Shown here: piece after piece, positions 7,582 to 14,147 of the stretch
Layout: the number at the start of each line of letters is the position of its first letter
Position numbering within the stretch: the stretch's first letter is position 1
NCBI GenBank assembly: GCA_017997315.1
Contig: JAGOFF010000007.1
Coordinates: forward strand, 1 to 26,533
Reading direction: 5' to 3'
Length of the DNA: 26,533 nucleotides
Origin: Clostridia bacterium
GTDB taxonomy: Bacteria > Bacillota > Clostridia > Saccharofermentanales > UBA5734
Position numbers and translations under genes: made by a program
Notes under the pieces: generated by a model
What the model was told of the DNA's origin: nothing
The model's input: the letters and a program-made list of their open reading frames with translations, nothing else
The model's database searches: none

Positions 7582-7600
7582 GCGCCCCGGGCGCTTTTTT
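7582..7600 (+). terminator. Rho-independent terminator of the 7164 gene
   Basis: The stem GCGCC/GGCGC (7582-7586 with 7590-7594) has a CCG loop and runs straight into six T residues at 7595-7600. It lies between two convergent genes. Confidence 0.8.
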
Positions 7601-8304
7601 CATGCCTGTGCGGAGACGCCTCCGCCGCACGGACCGATGTCCGCGGTTCCGCCGGCGCGCAGCAGCCGCACCAGTTCCGCGGAGTCCTGCGCCAGGCCGG
7701 GCAGCCGCATCGATGCGCCTGCGAGGTCACACTCCTGATGGAAATCGGATCCGGCCAGACGCACAAGGTGCGGATGCAGATCCGCCAGCGCCTCGGCGCT
7801 CGCGTTGCGGCTGTCGTGCCGCGGATTTCCGTTCCAGGTCTCGATCCCGTCGAGCCGGCGCGGATCGGTCGGACGGCATCCGTCTCGGTAGGGGTGGGCC
7901 TGCGCCACAAACAGGCCGTGCTCGTCCGCGAACGCGCGGAACCGGGTCCAATCCATGGCGTAGAGCGCCGGGTGACAAGCGAGCAGTTCCTCCGTGATCC
8001 CGTACACCAGATAGTCGTTCCAGCTGTCATCAAACCGGAGTTCCATGGCAGGCAACACCGTGAGCCCCAGCCGGGACCCCTCCTCCCGCACTGCGCGGAA
8101 ACCCGAGAGCCAGGCGTGCGCGCGGCTTGCCGGATCCCGTCCCGGCAGCCTCTCGGCGATCGCACGGAAATAATGGTCCGTGACGCAGACCGCATCGTAT
8201 CCCGCCGCGGCATGCAGCGCGGCGCAGCGCGCGCCGGGCACCCTGCCGCACGGGCTGGTCTCGGAGGTGTGGAGGTGGATTTCATACCGGTATGTCTTTT
8301 CCAT
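7600..8304 (-). CDS. PHP-domain metal-dependent hydrolase
   Basis: The product (about 234 residues) belongs to the PHP family of phosphoesterases related to histidinol phosphatase. Metal ligands appear in the right order: HLHTSE at 10-15, VTDHY at 41-45, the glutamate in AMELRF, AHPYRDG in the middle, NGNPRHDSRN, and GSDFHQ near the C-terminus. There is no polymerase or other attached domain, so it is a stand-alone enzyme; the substrate cannot be read from sequence. The frame is open to 8361. The start could be the ATG at 8304 or that at 8313; neither has a strong ribosome site, and 8304 best fits the family. The gene converges on the 7164 gene and diverges from the 8432 gene. Confidence 0.88.
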   Translation of the reverse strand: MEKTYRYEIHLHTSETSPCGRVPGARCAALHAAAGYDAVCVTDHYFRAIAERLPGRDPASRAHAWLSGFRAVREEGSRLGLTVLPAMELRFDDSWNDYLVYGITEELLACHPALYAMDWTRFRAFADEHGLFVAQAHPYRDGCRPTDPRRLDGIETWNGNPRHDSRNASAEALADLHPHLVRLAGSDFHQECDLAGASMRLPGLAQDSAELVRLLRAGGTADIGPCGGGVSAQA

Positions 8305-8349
8305 GCGCCCCATTCTACCCGATCGTTCCGCACCCGGCACTCCGCGTTT

Positions 8350-8378
8350 TTCACAAATCATGGGTGATCTGCTAAAAT
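8350..8378 (+). promoter_or_regulatory. Promoter of the 8432 membrane protein gene
   Basis: TTCACA (8350-8355) and TAAAAT (8373-8378), each one mismatch from consensus, are separated by 17 bases. The expected start of transcription is about 45 bases before the TTG codon. Confidence 0.6.
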
Positions 8379-8431
8379 ACGATGGATTGGGTCCCGGATT
8401 TCCGGGCCGACGGCCTTGATGGAGGTTCTGT

Positions 8432-9040
8432 TTGGACTACTGGGAAGGGTTCCTGCTGGGCCCGCTCTGGAGCGACACCGATTACGAGACACGGCGGCAT
8501 GCCGGTCTGATCCTCGGGATCGGGGCGATCGTGTGGGCGGCGGTTTTTCTCATCGTCCTGCTGCCAGGGATGCAGAGCGTGTTCATCTCGCCGGTCTCGC
8601 TGCGGCTGTCGATCGGGGTGTTCATCGTCCTGACCCTCGCGTCGCCCTTCCTGTGCCGGTTCTTCTACCGTTGCCCGCTCCCGCTCCGGATTGTGATCCT
8701 GGCGGTGCTGCTTCTCAAGATTGTTGCCGGCATGATGGTGCCGGTCAACCTGCTGCTGGCGGATTTCCATCTCGATATCGATACGCTGCAGAGCGACGCG
8801 ATGCTTTTCTTCAACGATTATCTCGGCGGAATGATCGACAAGTTCACGGATGGATACGGGGGCACCGGCATGATCATCGGTATCGTGGTCGGCGGACTGT
8901 CCATCCTGCTGATGGGGACCGGGATCGCACTGGCCTCGCTCATCGCGCCCCGGCTGATCCTGGCGGGGATGCGGCTGCTCCAGTGGGCCTACGACTCGCT
9001 GCTGTTCCGGCTGGTCTTCCGACGTCTCGGCTTCAACTGA
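8432..9040 (+). CDS. Four-helix membrane protein of unknown function
   Basis: The 202-residue product has four clear membrane segments, at about residues 27-46, 60-80, 85-108 and 145-172. The loop between the third and fourth reads DFHLDIDTLQSDAMLFFNDY and is acidic. I do not recognise the family. Translation starts at a TTG: GGAGG at 8421-8425 stands six bases ahead of it, and no ATG is available in this frame before the conserved-looking DYWEGFLLGP opening. A strong promoter precedes the gene and a strong terminator follows it, so it is a single-gene unit. A longer open frame in another register over the same DNA is a shadow. Confidence 0.75.
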   Translation: MDYWEGFLLGPLWSDTDYETRRHAGLILGIGAIVWAAVFLIVLLPGMQSVFISPVSLRLSIGVFIVLTLASPFLCRFFYRCPLPLRIVILAVLLLKIVAGMMVPVNLLLADFHLDIDTLQSDAMLFFNDYLGGMIDKFTDGYGGTGMIIGIVVGGLSILLMGTGIALASLIAPRLILAGMRLLQWAYDSLLFRLVFRRLGFN

Positions 9041-9070
9041 ACGACTGCCTGACCTGTACACGGAAACCAG

Positions 9071-9095
9071 CCGGCGGGATTCCGCCGGTTTTTTT
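9071..9095 (+). terminator. Rho-independent terminator after the 8432 gene
   Basis: The stem CCGGCGG/CCGCCGG (9071-9077 with 9082-9088) has a four-base loop and is followed by seven T residues. Confidence 0.88.
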
Positions 9096-9097
9096 GT

Positions 9098-9279
9098 GCT
9101 TCGATTACGGAAGCGATGACTGTGTCGATATGAATGGATATTGCGCCGAGAACGGGCATTTGCCCGTTCTCGCAAGGTTAAGGATCAGAAAGCGGTGACT
9201 GTGTCGATCAGAACAGATATTGCGCCGAGAACGGGCATTTGCCCGTTCTCGTCAAGGTTACGGACACGGAAGCGATGAC
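9098..9279. repeat. Tandem 79/80-bp repeat carrying an 11-bp palindrome
   Basis: A flank of about 23 bases ending in AAGCGATGAC or AAGCGGTGAC occurs at 9098-9120, 9177-9199 and 9257-9279. The intervening segments (9121-9176 and 9200-9256) are nearly identical to each other. Each segment holds a palindrome with arms GAGAACGGGCA and TGCCCGTTCTC around two bases (9148-9171 and 9227-9250). No T tract follows. The units contain no gene of their own. Confidence 0.85.
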
Positions 9280-9306
9280 CGTGGTCATCGCTTCCGTATC
9301 CGTAAC
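9257..9306. repeat. 50-bp palindrome overlapping the pssA stop codon
   Basis: The third flank copy (9257-9280) is followed after two bases by its inverted copy (9283-9306). The arms of 24 bases pair with a single mismatch (C at 9265 against A at 9298). The inverted copy contains the last seven codons and TGA stop of pssA. Confidence 0.85.
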
Positions 9307-10025
9307 CTGCTGGCCATCAATCCTGAGAGCAGTACCGCAAGGATTCCCGTGGCGACGACCCATCCGGTCCCGAGCCGGCCGCGGAACAACAGGTATGCCT
9401 CGATCAGGCTGTACAGGATGAGGAGCGATCCCGCGAGGGTGATCGGGACCCCCTGGAAAACGGAGTGGTCCTCGGACAGGTTGAACCGGGCGAGGCGGAA
9501 CGCCCCTGCCAGCGGAAACGCCACCGCGATCACGTACCCGACGATGCGCCAGTGGCCGGACAGCATCGCGGCATGCAACTGCCAGGAGATCACGGCCGGC
9601 GCGATCCCGAACGAGATGAGATCGCACAGTGAATCGAGTTGTTTTCCAAAATCGCTCTCGGCTCCGAGCAGCCGGGCGAGTTTGCCGTCGTAACGGTCCA
9701 GGATGGCGGCGAGCACCACCAGCAGGCAGCTGAGGTAGATGCGGGGCGCCACGGTGTAGGCTTCGCCCAGGACCGCCGGCGGTGTGGACGAGGCGACCAT
9801 GATGGCCAGCACCCCGCAGGCGAGGTTGGACATCGTGATCGCGTTGGGGAGGTTTTTTCGGATGGGATTGTCGTGCTCCCGGATCCGTCCCAGCCGCCGG
9901 ACACTCGCCGGGAGGCCGGTGAGCCGCGTGAACCGAACCGGCTGCCGAAGCCGGGGCGACAACCGGAGAGGCAGCCTCAGGGTGGCCGATTTGCGGGGCG
10001 GCCTGCCCCGGCGGTTCATGGCCAT
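9285..10025 (-). CDS. pssA: CDP-diacylglycerol--serine O-phosphatidyltransferase
   Basis: This membrane enzyme joins CDP-diacylglycerol and serine to make phosphatidylserine. The CDP-alcohol phosphatidyltransferase signature is complete: D113-G-x2-A117-R118-x8-G127-x3-D131-x3-D135. Hydrophobic helices flank it, and the LPNAITMSNLACG opening is typical. About 55 basic, low-complexity residues precede that opening, longer than usual for the family, and no better internal start was seen. The product is 246 residues from 10025; an ATG at 10019, which overlaps the psd stop as ATGA, is an equally possible start. It lies directly after psd, so the two steps of phosphatidylethanolamine synthesis are co-transcribed. 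The stop codon lies inside a long palindrome. Confidence 0.92.
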   Translation of the reverse strand: MAMNRRGRPPRKSATLRLPLRLSPRLRQPVRFTRLTGLPASVRRLGRIREHDNPIRKNLPNAITMSNLACGVLAIMVASSTPPAVLGEAYTVAPRIYLSCLLVVLAAILDRYDGKLARLLGAESDFGKQLDSLCDLISFGIAPAVISWQLHAAMLSGHWRIVGYVIAVAFPLAGAFRLARFNLSEDHSVFQGVPITLAGSLLILYSLIEAYLLFRGRLGTGWVVATGILAVLLSGLMASRLRIRKR

Positions 10026-10660
10026 CTCGCGAGCACCGTGATCCCGGCGCGGACCGTCCGTCCGGGTTCGACATCGACCGTGCAGCCGGAAGGGACGATC
10101 AGTTCCGTGCAGGAACCGAGCTTGATCATGCCGAACCGGAAGCCCTGGCGGACCGTGTCCCCCTTGCGCACATCGCAGACGATGCGCCGGGCGAGCATGC
10201 CGGTCACCTGGTTCACGCGCACGCGCCCGCGGGCGTCATCGCAGTCGATCACGACCGCGTTGCGCTCGTTGAGCTCCGAAGCGTGGCTTTTGAATGCAGG
10301 GAGGAATTTTCCCTCCCGGTACTCGACGTGCGTGACCGTACCGGAACAAGGCGCGCGGTTGATATGGACGTCAAAGACCGACAGGAAAATGGAGATCCGG
10401 ATGGCCGGCCCCTCGAGCATCGGATCGAACTCGACCGGGACGACGGACATCACCTTGCCGTCGGCGGGGCTGAGGAGAACACCGGGATCGGGGACGACGC
10501 GCCGGCGGGGCGAGCGGAAAAACCACAACAGGAACAATGTGAGCAGCCCCGGCACGAGAGCGGCCCAGGGATGGATCACGTACAGGATGACCGTAAGCGC
10601 GGCCGCGGCAAGCACCACGCCCAACCCGTCCAGGGCAAAAGGAAATGCGGAATGTCTCAT
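10016..10660 (-). CDS. psd: Phosphatidylserine decarboxylase, short form
   Basis: The enzyme converts phosphatidylserine to phosphatidylethanolamine with a pyruvoyl group made by self-cleavage. The cleavage motif reads LGSCTEL, with Gly182-Ser183 as the predicted cut. Other family marks are LSPADGKV at 63-70 and FDVHINRAP at 96-104. An N-terminal membrane hairpin (about 12-48) anchors it. At 214 residues it fits the short bacterial/archaeal-type Psd group. The frame is open up to 10693; I prefer the ATG at 10660, although GGAGG lies 15 bases upstream, a long spacing. The stop overlaps the start of pssA. Confidence 0.92.
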   Translation of the reverse strand: MRHSAFPFALDGLGVVLAAAALTVILYVIHPWAALVPGLLTLFLLWFFRSPRRRVVPDPGVLLSPADGKVMSVVPVEFDPMLEGPAIRISIFLSVFDVHINRAPCSGTVTHVEYREGKFLPAFKSHASELNERNAVVIDCDDARGRVRVNQVTGMLARRIVCDVRKGDTVRQGFRFGMIKLGSCTELIVPSGCTVDVEPGRTVRAGITVLARWP

Positions 10661-10723
10661 GGAATGTCTGTCAATCCTCCGATGTCGATTCAACGGACCG
10701 CACCACGGCGGGCCGCTGATTCC

Positions 10724-11929
10724 TTATTCTAGCCGTTTGCGATCCGTTTGTCTGCCATCCATCGCGTGGAGGGCTTCCGCCGCGTCGCGAACCGAACCGA
10801 ACAGTTTGATCGGGAGATTGAAGCGCCCGACCTGGTCTTTTTCCAGCAGCTCCAGCAGGAACGCGAGCTTCATGCGGGGGCTGGCGCTCAGAGCGGTGGA
10901 GAGGGTGCGGAACCGCCCTTTCATAAGGGTTGCGATCATCGAGTCGACGTTCAGGGTGGTCCGCTCCCGCTCGTAATCGAGGTACAGCTGCCGTCGCGCG
11001 GTAGCGATTTCCTCGATGAACCGGTCGCAGGTCGTGATCCGGTCACGCGGGATCCCCATGACCGCGGCGGCCTGCTGCAGCCCGAGAAGCAGATCGTAGG
11101 TGTAGAAGCGCTTCATCGCCTGGTACTCGTCGTATCCGAAGTAGTAATAATCCCCGTCGATCCGGCCGAACGTCACCAGCGTGTCCAGCCGGCCGAGCCG
11201 CCGGTTGGTTTCGAGGATCCCGGGCGTCAGGTCAAACGCGGCACCCAGATCCATCCGGTTGCGGATGTGCGTCAGCCGGATGTTTTCGGACTCGACATGC
11301 CGGGAAGAACTCCCGCCGCGGATGTCGACCGCGATGATGTTCTTGAAACCGCGCTTGCGGAGCATCGAGACCGGGAGGTTGTCCCCGATCCCCCCGTCCA
11401 GATAGGTACGCCCGCCGATCTCGACGGGTTTGAGTCCCGGGTAGCAGGTGCTCGCCATGATGTAGTCGGTCAGCAAGCCGGGATGGATGGATTCCTTCCA
11501 GACTTCGACCGTCTCCAGGTCGGTGAGCGACCAGGTCACCAGCCCGTAGTCGACCGCGGATTCCATGACCGACTTCTCGTCGATATACCGTTCGATCATG
11601 GCGCGGAACGGCGCGGTGTCCAGCCCGCGTTTTCGCACGAGATCCTTCATGACGTCGAGGTTGCGCGGACTGAGGACATCCGACGATTTGAGTTCGACGT
11701 CCTCCGGCAGGTTGAGGCACTGCTCGACCGTGATGGCCTGCCACATCTCCAGCGCCCGCTCATAGGTTCCCTGCGCGACGAACGCGGCGTTGAGCGAACC
11801 GATTGAAGTGCCGACCGCGGCGTGGACCGGCACGTCCAGCTCGCGCAGCGCCTCCCAGGCGCCGAGCTCATAGATTCCCTTGGAGCCTCCGCCCGCCAGC
11901 GCGAGCCCGTAGCGTTCCTCCCGCATCAT
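10724..11929 (-). CDS. Patatin-like phospholipase
   Basis: The 401-residue product is a patatin-family serine lipid hydrolase. It shows the oxyanion loop GGGSKG at 13-18, the nucleophile motif GTSIGS with Ser42, and the dyad aspartate in YLDGGIGDN at Asp178. After the catalytic domain there is a helical C-terminal extension of about 150 residues of unknown role. No signal peptide is seen, so it is probably cytoplasmic or on the inner face of the membrane. The frame runs to 12034, but GGAGG six bases before the ATG at 11929 sets the start. The psd gene begins 63 bases downstream, and all three lipid genes run the same way; lipid turnover linked to phosphatidylethanolamine synthesis is an inference. 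Confidence 0.9.
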   Translation of the reverse strand: MMREERYGLALAGGGSKGIYELGAWEALRELDVPVHAAVGTSIGSLNAAFVAQGTYERALEMWQAITVEQCLNLPEDVELKSSDVLSPRNLDVMKDLVRKRGLDTAPFRAMIERYIDEKSVMESAVDYGLVTWSLTDLETVEVWKESIHPGLLTDYIMASTCYPGLKPVEIGGRTYLDGGIGDNLPVSMLRKRGFKNIIAVDIRGGSSSRHVESENIRLTHIRNRMDLGAAFDLTPGILETNRRLGRLDTLVTFGRIDGDYYYFGYDEYQAMKRFYTYDLLLGLQQAAAVMGIPRDRITTCDRFIEEIATARRQLYLDYERERTTLNVDSMIATLMKGRFRTLSTALSASPRMKLAFLLELLEKDQVGRFNLPIKLFGSVRDAAEALHAMDGRQTDRKRLE

Positions 11930-12094
11930 CCCATGCCTCCGTCCCCCCTTTATACTCCGCGTCGGCGTCCGGCTGCAAGCATCGACGGCCGAGGACGCCA
12001 CAATTCGCCACAATCCGAACACGATCTTCCCCAATCAAGATAAACTGTGACCATCTTGACGATGCAGAATATGGGTGTACAGAAGAAGCAGTTT

Positions 12095-12110
12095 AGCCGA
12101 TCCGTCGGCT
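12095..12110 (+). repeat. Small hairpin just before the htrA ribosome site
   Basis: AGCCGA-TCCG-TCGGCT forms a six-base-pair stem that ends about five bases before the AAGGAG of htrA. It could affect translation but may be incidental. A weak promoter candidate, TTGACG at 12056-12061 with TACAGA at 12078-12083, lies upstream. Confidence 0.35.
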
Positions 12111-12129
12111 GGATAAAGGAGTGATCAGA

Positions 12130-13473
12130 ATGAGCGGATACGACAATGAGAACAATGATCGCCCGGTTGGAACAGAGAATGCGCAGGAGATCCGGACGGA
12201 GGCTCCCCGCACCTATGAGCCCGTCCCTGTACCGGTGACGCAGCCGGCGCGCAACAGCGGGAAAAAGCCTTCGGCCTCGGTGCTGATCGCGGTCTTCCTC
12301 GTGACCGCGCTGCTGTTCAGCACCGTGAGCGGGCTGGCCGTCTGGCTGGCGACCCGGCCGGACGCGGTACCGATCGGCGGATCGACCACCGCGACGACGC
12401 AGAACGGCGAACCCGCAGCCACGACCGCGGAGGTCACCGCCGGCACGTTCGACATCGAGGACCTGTCCGCGCTGCCTTCCTACGGCAACCGCAAGTCGAT
12501 GAAAACCTATGAGATCGCAGCCGACGTCGGACCAGCCGTGGTTGCGATCACCACCGAGACCGTCACCTCGTTCTACGGCCGCTTGACCACTTCCCAGAGC
12601 GCGGGATCCGGCATCATCTTCACCAAGGACGGTTATGTCGTGACCAACGCGCACGTCGTCGAGGGAGCCAAGACCATCACGGTCGTGACCGAGGCCGGCG
12701 ACAGCTACAAGGCGAAGCTGATCGGGGAGGACTCGCAGTCCGACATCGCGGTGCTCAAGATCGAGTCGGACAAGGATCTGCCTTACGCGGTGTTCGGGGA
12801 TTCGGACGAGCTGGTCCGCGGCGAGATGGCGGTCGCCATCGGGAACCCGCTCGGCGAGCTGGCCGGAACCGTCACCGTGGGCGTGATCAGCGCACTCAAC
12901 CGCCAGATCACGATCGACAACGTGACCATGAACCTGATCCAGACCGATGCCGCGATCAACGCCGGCAACTCCGGCGGCGCGCTGGTCAACTCGTACGGCG
13001 AAGTGATCGGGATCAACTCCGCCAAGAACTCCAGTGAAGGAGTCGAGGGCCTTGGTTTCGCCATCCCGATCAACGATGCCAAACCGGTCATCGAAGAACT
13101 GATCAACAACGGATACGTCACCGGACGTCCGATCATCGGGATCAGCGGCGAGAGCGTCCCGGACCAGATCGCGCAGCGCTACGGATGGCCTCTCGGCGTC
13201 TATGTCGGCAGCGTGGAGCCGGGGAGCGCGGCGGAAATCGCCGGGATCCGTGAAGGCGACATCATCGTTGAATTCGACGGAACCGCCGTCACATCGGTCG
13301 CGGAACTCAACTCCGTCAAGGAAAGCCACAAGGCGGGCGACTCGGTCAGCGTCAAGATCTACCGCACGGACGACGAGTCCGAGGCCACGCTGACGCTGGT
13401 GCTGGGCGAGGACAAGCCTACCGTGACCCAGACTTCGACCGGCAGTGGCGGGTCAAATACGGGACGTATTTGA
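12130..13473 (+). CDS. htrA: HtrA/DegP-type membrane-anchored serine protease
   Basis: The 447-residue protein starts with a hydrophilic cytoplasmic stretch of about 48 residues, then a single membrane helix (about 50-74), then a Thr/Ala-rich linker, which places the protease outside the membrane. The trypsin-like triad is complete: His175 in VVTNAHVV, Asp205 in SDIAVLK, and Ser281 in NAGNSGGAL. One PDZ domain follows (about 335-427), with GVYVGSVEPGSAAEIAGIREGD. It should degrade or refold damaged exported proteins. A GTG at 12121 is in frame, but AAGGAG eight bases before the ATG at 12130 fixes that start. The last codons and stop lie inside a perfect 12-bp hairpin. It diverges from the patatin gene. 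Confidence 0.95.
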   Translation: MSGYDNENNDRPVGTENAQEIRTEAPRTYEPVPVPVTQPARNSGKKPSASVLIAVFLVTALLFSTVSGLAVWLATRPDAVPIGGSTTATTQNGEPAATTAEVTAGTFDIEDLSALPSYGNRKSMKTYEIAADVGPAVVAITTETVTSFYGRLTTSQSAGSGIIFTKDGYVVTNAHVVEGAKTITVVTEAGDSYKAKLIGEDSQSDIAVLKIESDKDLPYAVFGDSDELVRGEMAVAIGNPLGELAGTVTVGVISALNRQITIDNVTMNLIQTDAAINAGNSGGALVNSYGEVIGINSAKNSSEGVEGLGFAIPINDAKPVIEELINNGYVTGRPIIGISGESVPDQIAQRYGWPLGVYVGSVEPGSAAEIAGIREGDIIVEFDGTAVTSVAELNSVKESHKAGDSVSVKIYRTDDESEATLTLVLGEDKPTVTQTSTGSGGSNTGRI

Positions 13474-13476
13474 CCC
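13450..13476. repeat. Perfect 12-bp inverted repeat spanning the htrA stop codon
   Basis: GGGTCAAATACG and CGTATTTGACCC pair around a GGA loop. The htrA TGA is at 13471-13473, inside the right arm. The right-arm string GGACGYATTTGACCCTG recurs at 13516-13532. Confidence 0.85.
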
Positions 13477-13479
13477 TGG

Positions 13480-13590
13480 GGAGAACGGCCGTGGCCGTTC
13501 TCCACCACTAGAGCCGGACGCATTTGACCCTGACGAGCGGCTTAACGGCAGAGCCGTTAAGCCTGAAGAGAACGGCCGTGGCCGTTCTCC
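13480..13590. repeat. Cluster of GC-rich palindromes downstream of htrA
   Basis: Three strong palindromes are present. GGAGAACGGCC/GGCCGTTCTCC lies at 13480-13503. GGCTTAACGGC/GCCGTTAAGCC lies at 13539-13563 with an AGA loop. A second GAGAACGGCC/GGCCGTTCTC copy lies at 13568-13589. None is followed by a T run. A second copy of the htrA tail string sits between the first two. The stretch contains no gene. Confidence 0.8.
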
Positions 13591-13622
13591 GCTACGAAGG
13601 GACATTCTCTGACAGAAGTGGG

Positions 13623-13658
13623 AAAGGTCGTGTATCGCAAGGGATACACGACCTTTTT
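13623..13658 (+). terminator. Rho-independent terminator downstream of htrA
   Basis: The 14-bp stem AAAGGTCGTGTATC/GATACACGACCTTT (13623-13636 with 13643-13656) has a six-base loop and ends in a T run reaching 13658. It would stop transcription from htrA before the convergent DUF6487 gene. Confidence 0.8.
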
Positions 13659-13708
13659 CATTTGGGCTTCAGTGTGCTACACCGTTTTGCATGTCACAGA
13701 TTCCGACT

Positions 13709-13951
13709 CTATCCCTTGTTGAAGTCAGACTTGCTGTCTGAGTAATCAATCACGACCTTCTCGCACTTCTTGCAGATGTATGCGGTGACCGCTGAACCCT
13801 TAAGAAACGACACTTCGGACAAGGCGACGGCTCCCGGATGAAAGTCCGCTCTGCCGAAAAGCTTCCTTTTCTCTCCGGGCAACCATGCAATTTCATGGTT
13901 GCTCGATATCAATCCCTTTTCCATGCTTTCGCCGCAGTAGGGACATTTCAT
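13709..13951 (-). CDS. DUF6487 zinc-ribbon-like small protein
   Basis: The 80-residue product opens MKCPYCGESMEKG and has ICKKCEKVVIDYS near the end, so two CxxC pairs (3-6 and 60-63) probably bind one zinc. Between them is a beta-rich segment with WLPGEKRKLFGR. This matches the DUF6487 family, common in Firmicutes and without a known role. GGAGG eight bases before the ATG supports the start. Its DNA is visibly less GC-rich than its neighbours, and it lies between a palindrome cluster and another long hairpin, which hints at recent arrival by transfer. Confidence 0.85.
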   Translation of the reverse strand: MKCPYCGESMEKGLISSNHEIAWLPGEKRKLFGRADFHPGAVALSEVSFLKGSAVTAYICKKCEKVVIDYSDSKSDFNKG

Positions 13952-14054
13952 CTCTCATACCTCCACTCGGAAACGATGGATCCACCGCTTCTGTTCTCAA
14001 TATGCCGTGTTGTCGATCCGGAGTCACGCGCACCGGCGGGAATTACGCATAGAA

Positions 14055-14081
14055 CAGGGACAGCCGAAACGGCTGTCCCTG
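14055..14081. repeat. Perfect 12-bp hairpin between the DUF6487 gene and potD
   Basis: CAGGGACAGCCG and CGGCTGTCCCTG pair around AAA. It lies 67 bases beyond the potD stop. Read on the minus strand it is followed only by TTCTATG, a poor T tract, so it could be a weak terminator of the pot operon or another dispersed palindrome. Nothing else was seen in 13952-14147. Confidence 0.7.
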
Positions 14082-14147
14082 AATGCTGGTTTGCGGACCC
14101 CGCCGTTCGGCCGGGTGGTTATCCGTTTGCCGGTTCCGGCTTTCCGG

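Noticed and set aside
8416..9198. 260-codon frame over the membrane protein gene that ends RLRIRKR
   Set aside because: It overlaps the four-helix membrane protein out of frame, and only its last codons, inside the repeat, are of interest.
9148..9250. The 11-bp palindromes as pssA terminators
   Set aside because: No T tract follows on either strand. The nearest true terminator (9071-9095) belongs to the plus-strand gene.
9098..9306. CRISPR array
   Set aside because: There are only two to three units, the 'spacers' are nearly identical to each other, and no cas gene is near.
13524..13745. Short plus-strand open frame (73 codons) after htrA
   Set aside because: It runs through palindromes and a terminator, has no ribosome site and no recognisable motif.
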